Part shown: piece by piece, positions 32,560 to 43,218 of the stretch
Position numbering within the stretch: position 1 is the first letter of the stretch
Layout: every line of letters starts with the position of its first letter
Source: Euclidia mi
Taxonomy: Eukaryota > Arthropoda > Insecta > Lepidoptera > Erebidae
DNA length: 64,000 bases
Direction: 5' to 3'
Assembly: GCA_944739405.2 (NCBI GenBank)
Contig: OX123197.2
Coordinates: forward strand, 61,046,047-61,110,046
Translations under genes and position numbers: made by a program
Notes under the pieces: model-generated
What the model was told of the DNA's origin: nothing
The model's input: only the letters and a program-made list of their open reading frames with translations
The model's database searches: none

Positions 32560-33274
32560 GACTTTTATCCGATTTTATCATGACATGGTCGAGACAAGCA
32601 GTATCTCTGGTAGGATAACCGTGGGCTGCCAAAAGTCCGTGGGAAGCCAAGGTGTTAAGGTAGATGTCACAGAAAAGGTCGTTGTTAGAGGAAATATTTA
32701 GATTTATATCATCTATCAACGCTACCGTCTTGTAGGCAGAAAGTGAAGCTAAAGTTTCGTCTAAGCAATCGACAAAATTATCGATTTTAGTGTATGACGG
32801 CGAACGGTAACAAGCTATCACTGCTAAGTCGTTATTGCACTTCACTACCAAGCAATTAGCTTCCCTAAACTCAGGTTCGTAAACACTATGCCGGATATCT
32901 GATTTAATGTAGAGTATCACCCCGTCATTCTGATTGAAATGTTTTGCCTGGTATGCGACATAGTTGTCCAAAGGCGGCGCATTGTCGACCTTACTAAGCC
33001 AGCATTTACTCAGTATGATTATATCACATTGCAAGTCGATTCATGATAAGAGGGCAACGTAAGAATTGTGGTTGCGGTTTCCACTTCAGATGTTAGTGTG
33101 AAAAATCTTAAATGTGTTAGCAGTTAGGTCGCGGTCTAAATTTTCGGGTGAGCGCTGAAAGGACTTGGAAACCACAGTGGTGTCGATTTCGTTGAACAAA
33201 TCTATTAAGCTAGCCATTAATAATAAAAACAGGTAAACATGTAGGTATGCACAAAATAAGACGCATATGTCCAT
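32560..33274 (-). pseudogene. LINE ORF2 N-terminus: truncated endonuclease
   Basis: The frame at 33034-32504 encodes MQCDIIILSKCWLS (equivalent of the TETW box), NQNDGVILYIKSDIRH, LVVKCNNDLAVIACYRSPS, VALIDDINLNISS (equivalent of GDFN, with its Gly altered) and LASHGLLAAHGYPTRDTAC followed by LDHVMIK. It resembles the endonuclease of the LINE at 22845. Upstream, 33274-33086 encodes the ORF2 lead (MASLIDLFNEIDTTVVSK, ANTFKIFHTNI) in another frame. The domain ends before the catalytic SDH, so it is inactive. Confidence 0.75.
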
Positions 33275-33298
33275 AATGGAGCAATCGAGTGAACACAG

Positions 33299-33852
33299 TT
33301 AAGGCGCTTTAACATGCAGAATCGTATAATTGAGGGTTTTGCTAGGCGATGTATTTGCAGAGTTAAACCTGGTATATACTTCGGACAGTAGGCTAAACCC
33401 ATTGTAGACTTCGGACAGTAGGCTAAACTCAATGTGCACTTCGGACAACCAAATGACATATCGCCGCGATACCTTTTCTGATCGCGTTTTGACAGAGAGG
33501 TTGGACGCTTTGCGTTTTGATATTTGTAAAAGGGACATCGAAACGCAATCTGTCAAATATGTCAACATAAATTGAGTGGTGCAATGCATGAAAGTACGAG
33601 TTTGAATTGATGCAACTTGAGATATATTGTTTGTTATACTGCATTGCAGGAGATAGCCTTTTGCAATGCAGTTCATCATGAGGCAATCAAGGACAGTTTT
33701 AAGCAGTAGTTGGCGTAAGTGTGAAAACAGTGTAGAGTAGTGACAATTGTTGTTTAATTGTGAGTATGGCTGTGTATATGTGGAAGTGTGAGTGATGTGT
33801 ACGTTAGTAAGTGATCTTACAGGTAATTTATCAGATAAATATGAAACTATAG
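33299..33852 (-). other. Decayed ORF1-ORF2 spacer of the LINE
   Basis: It lies between the two LINE ORFs on the minus strand. Long open frames run through it but have no recognised domain. A phrase encoding near-repeats (GLAYCPK, LAYCPK, then LLSEVY three times) reflects a DNA repeat of about 33 bp, ACTTCGGACAGTAGGCTAAA, occurring three times at about 33376-33450. Confidence 0.5.
33370..33450 (-). repeat. Short tandem repeat, about 33-bp period, 3 copies
   Basis: ACTTCGGACAGTAGGCTAAA occurs at about 33379 and 33412, with a third truncated ACTTCGGACA at about 33440. Each is followed by a variable middle. It is contained in the LINE spacer. Confidence 0.7.
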
Positions 33853-34761
33853 TTATTTGGATTTCTTTAACATGTTCAGCTGGTCCTTGCTTTTGATAAG
33901 GATATGCGGCGCACCCTCCTTCTCTCTGAGAAAAATACGGCCATTCACAGTCCAACAAAAACTATAGTTAGCCGTCAGCGCGAAGTCTCTAGCCAGAAAG
34001 AAGAGTCGCCTTGATCGCTTTGTAAGGCATTCTGAAAGATATATAGGGCGTTGTTGCTCTTTTAGACCAAGATGTGAGGAGTTGAGTTTTTGCGCAGGAT
34101 GATCTCTGTTGTGTTTTCTCGCTTGTGTCAGTATATCATTCTTAGTTAATGTATTACACAATTCAACGTACAGAGTGCCGCTATCTTTGTCCTTCTTGCT
34201 AGATACACGATAAGCGTCTCTTATATCGCTGGGCGCCAGATTAACTTTAAGCGTTTCAGAGAGATTTCTTATAATATGAAACCAGTCTTGCTTCTTTGCG
34301 CCGCTGTCGAGCCGTGGGACATTTCTTATTAGAAATGTAGTTTTCAGTGCATTACGCTCGATTTTCTCACATCTATCCTTCATATAAGACAATTCAGACG
34401 TAATAGACTTCCGGTCTTCCTCAAGCTTAATAATTTTACTTTCAACGCCTTTAATTTGTTCGGATATAAACTGGATATCTTTGTCAATTTCGGAATATTT
34501 CTCAGAAATATTGGTTGAGGTTATTTTTATTTCAGAAATAAGACTCTTCAGTTGATCTGTTTGGTTTTTCTGTTCTGTAGCAAATTTTTCAAAAAGGCCT
34601 TTCATCTCTAATTTAAACGCTGTAAGATCATCATGAGCGTCATTGGACAGGTGACGCTTTTTGTCGCGTTGGGTGACAAAAGATACATTTTCAGCTGATT
34701 TCAGTTTTGAAAGATCGGAATCAGAGCCAGCACGCGGTGGAGAATGTTGAACTTTCAACAT
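33853..34761 (-). CDS. LINE ORF1 protein, coiled coil plus FP-like domain
   Basis: Intact, 302 residues from ATG at 34761. It has an N-terminal Ser/Lys-rich segment and a long coiled coil (about residues 45-140; DKDIQFISEQIKGVESKI). The C-terminal domain has TFLIRNVPRLDSGAKK, DIRDAYRVSSKKDKDSG, LNSSHLGLKEQQRPIYLS and RRLFFLARDFALTANYSF. This is the same architecture as ORF1 at 21694, with clear similarity in the last 130 residues, so it is another member of the same LINE group. The frame is intact while the ORF2 it depends on is truncated. Confidence 0.8.
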   Translation of the reverse strand: MLKVQHSPPRAGSDSDLSKLKSAENVSFVTQRDKKRHLSNDAHDDLTAFKLEMKGLFEKFATEQKNQTDQLKSLISEIKITSTNISEKYSEIDKDIQFISEQIKGVESKIIKLEEDRKSITSELSYMKDRCEKIERNALKTTFLIRNVPRLDSGAKKQDWFHIIRNLSETLKVNLAPSDIRDAYRVSSKKDKDSGTLYVELCNTLTKNDILTQARKHNRDHPAQKLNSSHLGLKEQQRPIYLSECLTKRSRRLFFLARDFALTANYSFCWTVNGRIFLREKEGAPHILIKSKDQLNMLKKSK

Positions 34762-35292
34762 ATTAATAGTAAAAATTTCTTAACATATAATTTAAGATCT
34801 CTCACGTATCGCGCTGCACGCTGTCGCCTGTGAGTTGTGGCAATCGCTGCTTGGCCGCTCTCGATGACGTTGTTCTTGCGCAGCGGAGCTTCGCTCTGTT
34901 CCTCTCACGTGTTGTTGTCTTTTTCGCACTTCCAGCGGACTTCGCTTCACTAGTTATGCGCGCCTAGTACTTTAAAAGATTTATTTTTCGTGATTATTGG
35001 CGAAATTTTTATTTTAATTAAATAAGCGTGGACACGTCTACTCGTTGTCGCTGTCCGGAGGGAAGGGAATATTATATATTCTAAACATGCAACGCGAGTG
35101 TTTAAAAGTTTCTAGTGTGTATCAAAATTCAAGAGAAAATATACAATTCCTTGAAGTCTTTAGTTTGTTCAATAGTATTCTTTCGTTAATATTATTTTAT
35201 ATGTTTTCAATACGTTTAGAGCTTTCCGTATTTATTCTAGCAGACTCTATTGAATAATAAATCAGCTTGAACTATTAGAAGTCTTACTATAT

Positions 35293-35600
35293 TTTCTGAA
35301 GTGGTTTGGACACGTGGAGCGAACGAGTGAAGAAAGAATAACTAATCAGATCTATAAGGCAAATGTGTGTGGGCAAGTCGGTCGCGGCAGACCTCGTAGG
35401 ACATTCCTCGACCAAATTAGGGACGTCCTAAAAAATGGCAAGGTCCAAAGTACCCGAAACTGGCGAGCATGTATGAAAAGAGTAATGAGTGTAGAGGAAG
35501 TGCCTGGGGTTTGTAAGGATAGAAGCAAGTAGCGTTCTGTTGTCTCTGTCTACCCCGACGGGAAAAAGGCGTGAGTATATGTATGTATGTATGTATATTC
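35293..35600 (+). mobile_element. RTE-type LINE, 3' end
   Basis: The frame encodes WFGHVERTSEERITNQIY, VCGQVGRGRPRRTFLDQI, then NWRACMKRVMSVEEVPGVC, the C-terminal tail typical of RTE/BovB-like elements, with a stop at 35530-35532. The 3' UTR is only about 40 bp, has CTCTGTCTACCCCGACGGGA and GGCGTGAGTATATG, and ends in a TATG tract. The SINE family A tail is nearly the same, so this LINE lineage probably mobilises that SINE. It is 5'-truncated. Confidence 0.8.
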
Positions 35601-35779
35601 TATATTTTCTTCTACTGACTATAAGCAAGCAACCATTAAATTGAATCGCAAGTAAAGTGTTTTGTTGCTATTTTTATGACAATGTTGTATCTCTTTTACA
35701 TGTGACGACTACTTAAATTCAACTTTCTTACTGAGAATAAATTATATATGCGAAAATACCTATTTTTTTTTGTTCCTCC

Positions 35780-35900
35780 TTAACGTAAAAAGTACTTAAC
35801 GGATTTTGATGACACCTTGCAGTAATATACATCAGAACAGCTCATGAGCTACCTCAGTTTTTACTAAAAAAAATCACCCGCGGACGAAGGTGTGAGATAA
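35780..35900 (+). repeat. Helitron-like internal fragment
   Basis: AACGTAAAAAGTACTTAACG and GATTTTGATGACACCTTGC are followed by ACATCAGAACA and CACCCGCGGACGAAGGTGTG. The sequence resembles the interior of the element whose 5' end is at 59138 (TACTGAACAGATTTGGAGG, TACATCAGAATAACACATAG). Confidence 0.45.
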
Positions 35901-36117
35901 CCTACAAATATCATAATTATATTACGGCTGTTTTTAACATGTTTCATTAATTTAGGTTTAAGATATTTCGACATGTATAAACGCCATACAGATTTGGCAT
36001 CTTTAGCAATGCTTATTAACGTGAATGAAAAGGCATCAGCCAACTCTCGGTTAATTGGCAGAGTACGTACTATAAAAAAATCAGACTATATATTTTAAAA
36101 TCCTGTATATAAGACTA

Positions 36118-36313
36118 AAAAAGCAGCGATAGCCGAGTGGAGAGACCGACAGACTGCTACACAGCGGGTCTCGGGTTCGAATCCACGGCACGCACCAATG
36201 ACTTTTCGGAGTTAAGTGCATATTAAATTGTTAATTATCGCTTGCTTATCGGTGAAGGAAAACATCGTGAGGATACCTGCATGTCTGAGAGTTCTCCAAA
36301 ATGTTCTCGAAAT
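36118..36313 (+). mobile_element. SINE family B2, left part (split)
   Basis: The head is GCAGCGATAGCCGAGTGGAG with a B-box-like CGGGTTCGAATCC. The body is ACTTTTCGGAGTTAAGTGC to ATTATCGCTTGC. The first part of the B2 tail follows (GGTGAAGGAAAACATCGTGA, CTGAGAGTTCTCCAAAATG). It is interrupted at 36313 by the MITE and continues at 37177. The last nine bases TCTCGAAAT are repeated at 37177-37185 as a target duplication. Confidence 0.85.
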
Positions 36314-37176
36314 GGTGTCCGATCATTTGACAAAAAACAAATGAAAAATTTTCATTTGACAAATAACATTTGACAAAATTATACTTGATAAATTTATTAT
36401 TTTACAAACTATTGTTTAATAAACTACTCATTAGACAATATATTTACTATAAAAAAGTTATTATGCTAAAACATTAATTTACAAATTGATTATTTTTTTA
36501 AACATGTTATTTGGCAAAACAACGTAAAGCATAAATAACATTTGACGAAATGCCTTGCTTGGTAAATATTTTAGTAACCAAAATCTACGATAATACGACA
36601 GTCTTTGTGTAAGCTCAACTGAAACAATGGCTGGTTAGGTTAGGTTAGAACTGCGACCACAACGCACGAGCCGAGCGAGCGAAGCGAGCGTGCCGCGGTA
36701 GCGGCCGGCGAGTGCCAGAACCGAATTCTATTTATTTCGCTTAATTCAGGCAGTGTGTATTTTTTTTTAAAGACTTAAGTTTCTATGGAATTAGTATTAA
36801 TACAAAATTATTACTTGCCTAATTATATAATCTGTCCAAGATGAAAATTGCAACCAAGCAATTAAATATTTTCAAAATTTCGCGTAAGTATTGGTTAGAA
36901 ATTAGTTATTTTTAAAAACTAATAATTTATCTTCTAACTTTTTGTACAATCACTAATTTGGCAAACAAATTATTTATGCAAATGATTATTTTTATAATAA
37001 TTATTTAACATTTCAATTATTTTCTAAGTAACACATTTGCGAAACCTGTGTTATGTCAAATGATTGTTTTTAAAGTAATATGTTTGCGAAATGAAAGTTT
37101 GTCAAATGATTAGTTTTTCAAACGTTATTTGTAAAATGATCTTTTGTCATACGTTTTTGTCAAAAAATAGTAAACC
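36314..37176. mobile_element. 863-bp Mutator-like MITE with 9-bp target duplication
   Basis: TCTCGAAAT flanks both ends (36305-36313 and 37177-37185). The left terminus GGTGTCCGATCATTTGACAA and the right in reverse complement GGTTTACTATTTTTTGACAA are diverged inverted repeats. A 9-bp duplication and GG-starting termini suit the Mutator superfamily. The outer parts are made of degenerate iterations of ATTTGACAAA. The centre has a GC-rich block at 36650-36720 with GAGCCGAGCGAGCGAAGCG. There is no ORF, so it is non-autonomous. Confidence 0.8.
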
Positions 37177-37320
37177 TCTCGAAATACATGTGAAGTCTGC
37201 CAACCCGCACTGGGCCAGCGTGGTGGACTATGGCCTTACCCTTCTCATAGTGAGAAGAGGCCCGTGCCCAGCAGTGGGACAGTACATAGAGCTGTTGATG
37301 ATGTATATAAGACTTATATA
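37177..37320 (+). mobile_element. SINE family B2, right part (split)
   Basis: It resumes with the duplicated TCTCGAAAT and continues CATGTGAAGTCTGCCAACCC, GGCCAGCGTGGTGGACTATG and CCCTTCTCATAGTGAGAAGA to GCCCAGCAGTGGGACAG and a GATGATG end. Together with 36118-36313 this forms one complete SINE. Confidence 0.85.
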
Positions 37321-37429
37321 TACGCGCCGTCTTTTATGGTCATGAATAACCTGAGTTATGGCCACAGTAATGTATGCAAGCAACCTTAAAAATAATAAAA
37401 CCAAATAAATTCGCCTTATTTTGTGCAAT

Positions 37430-40400
37430 AACTATCACTTATTCATGTTGTACATTTCACCCCCGCGCGCACGCACTTGCCTTATTTGCACCACAAAGGA
37501 ACGATAAATAATTAAGCAACACTTTCATACCAATAATATCAAACCATTAAAATGGGTCATAACAGAAATATCTTAAGGAGGAATATAATTTTAATCATCG
37601 GCTATCAAAGCGAGGAAAACAAATTTCATTTACAGCATTTCCCATCCATTATTACTCGCGAAGTAAATAACTTTATATTGCTTTCTTTCAAACTGAGGTC
37701 TTTGAAATCAGGGGGTTGCCGTGTGTCTCCATACTCTTAGACATGTCGACGTTTGATACAGACGCTGGCTAAGTGCTAAGTGCTGTTGAAAGTTTGCTAG
37801 GTCGTGTTAGATTTTGTGTCTGTGAGAATTTAGTGGCTTGGACCATTTCTATTGTCCATCGTAGTTGCACAAATGGGCTTGAGGTAACTTGTTTTTCAAG
37901 TAATGGATTATTTTCAAATTCTCACGAAGCACGATACTGTATTGAGAACAATGATTAAGTCTTACGCGGCGTCCTACGTGAGTGACTTAATGCGAAAGCG
38001 ATTGAGAAGTGTTTCGATGCGGTGGAATCTGACGCCGCGACTCTGACCTACGTTCCGTGCGAATCGTCATACATTATCAACGTGTCACGAAGACCACTTT
38101 AAACCATCGACTGCTTGTTGTTTCCGCGCTTCACCGCGCCCATTCATGGATGAAGAATACGATTCGGCGGTACTATGTTATAATTCGGCAAACAACTTTA
38201 AATATATGGTTCCTGGTAGCACTTTTCTTTCAGAGAATATATGTGCATAAAATCTGAACTGGTGCATTTCGTATCGGATAGAGCATCGGATAGTCGATCA
38301 TGAAAACAATATGGGCACATCGATGGAAACCGTCATGCTTTTTCATCTTCTCTCCTTGCCTAAGTTATTATCTAAATAACTATGTTTAATCGTAAGTAAT
38401 TATAGTGCGCATTTGTATAAGTAATGTCTCACCTTTTGGCTCTACGCGTAGTAGATTGGGTTTTCTTCTCACCCTAGGTGTTGTTTTAAATTGTTTGGGT
38501 GTTGTTTGAGCCCATTGGTAAGTTTCAAATGAGGCTCGAAACATAAAATTGATTCCTACTGAGGCTTAATACTTTTTAATAACATACAGAAAAACTACCA
38601 AAAGCTACTCAAATCAATCTAAAGATTAATAACATTAATCAAGCCAAGGCTACATATCTCCCTCCAACAATCAGTTGCAATCACCAATCTTTATAAATAA
38701 ACTCCCAATAAATAAATATGGCGTGTTCAGATGACGCGACACAAAAGTGATGTATAGTCTGCTTGCATGACGCGCGGTACTCGCTAGATGATGCAGAACG
38801 CTCCATTATCGGACAGTGATGTTCTATGTCAGAGTAATGTACCGGGAATCAGACGTACTAGTTTTTCTGGGCATCTAATTCAGCAATCCGAAATATGATT
38901 TCAATTTTGCGAAAGCTGTGATCCAGTTGTGAGGAGATTTTTCTGGGTAGACGGGAAAATAGGATTATACGATGAACTGAGTACTGATTAATTTCAGTAG
39001 ATATCATGGTATTTTATAATGTTGTATTAAATTTTGTGGATTAATTTACCAACGTACTTCTTGCCGACGTCATAAAGCTTTTTCCATAGAAGGTTATTAA
39101 ACTAAAGTCAGTGCTCTTGGGGTAGAATAACCATATACGCTTAGTATGAAACTGATTGCTATTGTGTTATGTTGTAACGTTTAATGTTATTTATTCACAT
39201 CTGAATAATTATTGATTTGAATTGCTGTATGTAATGGATCAGTAAAACTAAGCATCGTCCACAGAGGTCACCACCGGGGTAGGTAACCGCTTGTGAGGCC
39301 TTCATATTTGGGCACTACCGTGCTTGAAGAGCCTTTGGTTCTCGTCTCACGACAAGTATAGTTAGGCAATTTCAGAGGTCTTTGGACAGTCTAAATAAAA
39401 ACAGAGCTAGGCACACACTCCCACAATAATTAAAATAACTGACTTGAATAGTAACAACAAAAACATAACTCAAAATGATTAATAATGCCTTCTCTAATTG
39501 TCCAACAGCAGACACAATTCCAACGCGATCCAAAGACATTACAAAGCATTCTCATCTTCATGCGTTCCCTAATTTTTCGGACAAAACGCCATTTAAGCCG
39601 TTCTCGTAATCGCGAACCCTTAATGAGTGACCCTAGACCCTCCGTATTTGTTAACCCACTGTTTGTTGAAAGGGGATATAAATAATAATTAATCACCTGT
39701 CCACTTTTTCAACCGTAAGCGAGGTAGTGGTATATTATCAAAGGGTCAAAACAATTCTGGTACATCTAATTAGCAAATGTAGGCGTCGTTTACCTCAGTA
39801 TACCACGTTGCATAAAACAATAATATCCTAGACCAACTCACACACGATCATAAATGATACCAAAATAAGCAGCGCCTGTTTATGAAGCCAGAAAAATGAT
39901 AAACATGCTCACATATTCTTTATCTTTAATGCATACCTACGAATTATACATACATGATATGAAACAGATAATCATGCCCCACACAAAGATTAGTCCTAGT
40001 TGAATATAATCCTTAGCCAGTGCGGCTTAGCAATCGAAGTTTAACCACCAGATCAAAAAGCCAGCCGGAAAAATCAAAACATTTATTTATGATTAGAAAC
40101 TGATAAAATAACCTACGGTGGAAAGTAAAAGTCAAAATTATGTATTCAGTTAGGTCATGATGTGACGCTTATGAACGTTTTTACAAGTTAATAACTTATT
40201 GATTCTATATGTTTCGTTTTTAGTAATGCAAAAGCGTAGAATCACTAGAGAGAAAGACCAAAAACTCATTACATCGCTATAAGGTTTTAAAACTTGCGTA
40301 ATTTATAGCTAAAATAGTTTTAGTTACGTTATTAATGTACTGTACAACATTATTTTCAACATTATTTTGATTATCAATAAATTTATCTATCCCACACTCA

Positions 40401-41200
40401 CGAAACGAAACAGTACACTTAGTTATTTGTATTTCATAATACCGATCCACACAAACGCATCCCATTCCAGAATTATAGAATTTTTACACAACAAATAGAA
40501 AAGCCGCATTGAATTTAAACGGCCTTTCTTTCTTTTTAAGTGCTAACAGAAAAGAAATAAAGTTTTAATCTCCCGAACGGGTGAAAAATGAAAAGTTGAA
40601 AAGCACTCCAATATTAAATTTAAAATTGCATCTCCGGTAGCCTCACTGATGATTATAATTAAATCTTACCTAGGTTTTATCTCCTAGAATTAATAGTAAA
40701 AGTAAGTCTATATTAAAAATGCAGGTATTTGTACTTAAGGGTACAAACACACAAGTTTGTGTAGTTATTCAGTTGGACAAATACTTCTTACTTAGGCGCT
40801 ATTATAAAATTTTGTACTCACTTAAGTTTATAACTTGAACTTATTGATACAGAAAATTAATTTTATTTATAAATTCTCCGGCCACAACGGCTAAATCTAT
40901 ACGTATAAAATTAAGTACCTGTCGCGTCGCGGCAGCCTGAAAGCGATGAACTCAAAAACTACCGAACGGGGTTTCGTGTGCTTTTTTTACATATAGATAG
41001 TGGTGAGCTTGCGAAAGTAAGTGTTTAAGTGGATTTTAGCGAGTGGCCATTTTAGGTACACATGGAAATCCTATGCTCTGCACTCCAAAAGTGGTAAGTT
41101 TACCATGACGTCAATGACAAATAAATTGTGGTGAACCGACTCGATGACAACAGGTTTTAAACACAAAAGCAGCATCATAACTAGTTAATTAATTTAAGAG
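37430..41200. other. Long AT-rich stretch without recognisable gene
   Basis: About 3.8 kb with no domain-bearing ORF, SINE, LINE or tRNA. The overlapping frames near 39430-39696 on both strands are somewhat GC-richer (basic-rich RERLKWRFVRKIRERM on the minus strand) but have no recognisable family. If the window is intronic to dpr, this would be the least repeat-laden part and the place to look for conserved non-coding elements. Confidence 0.45.
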
Positions 41201-41420
41201 GGTTTACTAATGGTTAGCATAAAATTAGTTAGCATAATTCACATTGGCATAACAAAATTCAGCATAATGGTCATTAAGCATAATATTATTAAGCATAAAT
41301 GGATTCTCATAAAGTTTATTGTAATAAATACCGGTGGCATAATCGCATAATCGCATGAAGCATAATATTAAACATGCATATGCCTTTAAACATTACTTCT
41401 TGGGCATAAAAATAATAAAC
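41201..41420 (+). repeat. Iterated-word element (GCATAAT type)
   Basis: It starts GGTTTACTAATGGTTAGCAT, matching the first bases of the right terminus of the MITE at 36314-37176 (GGTTTACTA). It continues with about 14 degenerate iterations of AGCATAATNTT or GGCATAA spaced roughly 12-18 bases apart. The opposite end and a target duplication were not found. It may be half of a related Mutator-like MITE. Confidence 0.6.
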
Positions 41421-42685
41421 AATATTAAAAGAATAGGCAACATTTCATGATTTACTGTTATATATTATATGTAACATCTAAACCTGACCCATATTTGCTG
41501 CTTTCTGAAAGCAACATAGTTTTCAATCAACTTTCAACTTTAAAAAATCATTTAAGTCTAAAATAACGTAAGCACCAATTATGTCTATTGCACTGTGGAA
41601 TATAATAATATCCTGCGCCACTAAAAGATGTATGAAATTTTGAGTAAATTATATTGTTCACTCAGACGTACATATTTGACCATTAATATCTCGATAAAGT
41701 TTAAAATAACTAATAACATTTAACATTAAGATAGCAAGGTTTTCTAGTTTTTACCGTATCTGTAACGTTTTTTCTACATTTCACTTTGTATTTATTTTAT
41801 ACAAATGTAAGCCATAAAAATACGATTGTTTTTTGTGATTTGGTTTACCAAAATGAGCAAACGGGATTTTTTGTATCGTTTCTAATAAACCAAGCAAATT
41901 GCCAAACAATATTATGCCTTAAAATTTTATGTAAGAAAAAGGAATCCCATTTATGAGCTACGATGGCACATGCAGATACACAGACACGTCAAAATGATTA
42001 CACCCCTCTTTTTGTATCAGCGTATATTATAAGCGTTATCCAAAATCACTTCTTTACACACACACACTTTCTCACTATTGCCTACGTACATTGAGGTACA
42101 CATATATCCTTCACACAGATTGAGACACACATACATATATAATGTACGCTTCATACAAATACACTCAGGGTAGCGACAATCATTTTGCTTGAATACGAAC
42201 GAAAATTGCGAATGATTTATTCATTTTGAAGGATCTTATGCCTAGGTTGTACACGTTTTTACGCAATGAGGGCTTTTGTTAAGGGCCCGATGGAAATGAT
42301 GAGTATGCCGACTGACATTATTTATTAATAATTCAATGTTTTTGAATATTTATAAGCTCTCGAGATTTTGAGACGCGGTTTGAGGTCATCGAACGTATTG
42401 ATCAGTGTCTGCTTGCCTCTTGATTTCTGTAGTTTAATTTCGAAGGTTTTTTTGTAAAGTAATTCGAATTTGATTACTATAAGCACTCTTAAACCATGAC
42501 CTATCGAAGCTGTCAAAAGCAAACCAGTACTCAAATTACATATTTCAATCGGGAATAGGCGTTGTAAAATCATAACAAAAATACTTTCTTCGACATCATG
42601 TCAGAAGGATTAAATGCCGTTTACAATTAATGGCGTGTGGGCTGGCAACCCAGCCACACAATTTGTTGCAAGGCCACAAAATTCA
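41421..42685. other. AT-rich stretch without recognisable gene
   Basis: No supported feature; a CACACACACAC run lies near 42057-42068. Confidence 0.45.
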
Positions 42686-42689
42686 TTTA

Positions 42690-42800
42690 TTAATTGTTTA
42701 ACCTTTTCCTGGGTGCGAATAGAAGGTAAGCGTTTTAATAAGTATGGTGGTTTCCTCACGATGTTTTCCTTCACCGTTAAGCAAGCGATCATTTTTGTTT
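42690..42800 (-). repeat. SINE family B2 fragment
   Basis: In reverse complement it contains GATCGCTTGCTTAACGGTGA followed by AGGAAAACATCGTGAGG. This spans the body-tail junction of the family B2 SINE. Confidence 0.65.
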
Positions 42801-43009
42801 AGTATGTCACAAATCATGTCTTGTTAATTGCCTTTGTTTGAAGATTATTCTACTAACTATAAGGCGTCCTAAAATCGATTTTGGAAATTTTCAGACAATA
42901 ATATTTTGCCAGTCTGATAAATCGGGCTAACTAAGATTGACATTGTTGTCAGCTATTTAATATCTCAGACACAAAATGCTAAAAAAGAAGCGTTTGTCTT
43001 GATATGAAC

Positions 43010-43140
43010 TGCATATAAACTGTGGCACTGATGGGCACGGGCCTCTTTCCTAACTATGAGAAGGGTAAGGCCATAGTCCACCACGCTGGTAATGTGCTGG
43101 TTGGCAGCCTTCACAGTCATGTCTTTAGAGAATATCATAC
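43010..43140 (-). repeat. SINE family B2 tail fragment
   Basis: In reverse complement: CTCTAAAGACATGACTGTGA, GCCAACCAGCACATTACCAG, GTGGTGGACTATGGCCTTAC and GAGGCCCGTGCCCATCAGTG. It abuts the 3' end of the I/LOA-type LINE, which may have inserted into it. Confidence 0.7.
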
Positions 43141-43218
43141 TTGATACTTGATGGCACGGGCTGTTTCCGCAACCCCCCGTTTTGGCGTGTATTTTGCGTG
43201 CAGGTGGGAATGGTGTCT

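Larger units (their letters stand above)
32540..35020 (-). mobile_element. LINE with intact 5' half but missing 3' half (CR1 group)
   Basis: Reading on the minus strand, there is a GC-richer leader (35020-34762), a complete ORF1 (34761-33853), a decayed spacer, and the start of ORF2 with an endonuclease domain. The sequence then stops at about 32540-32560, before the SDH box and the whole RT. This is the reverse of the normal 5' truncation of LINEs. At the break the sequence changes to a stretch with CGTCTCGAAACGTCAAGC. Confidence 0.75.

Noticed and set aside
39430..39696. Overlapping ORFs on both strands with a basic-rich segment
   Set aside because: No family resemblance and no splice or promoter context; kept only as a note in the repeat-poor region.
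41201..41560. 9-bp target duplication ATTTAAGAG for the GCATAAT element
   Set aside because: Only a partial match (ATTTAAG) exists downstream near 41550 and no inverted terminus accompanies it.
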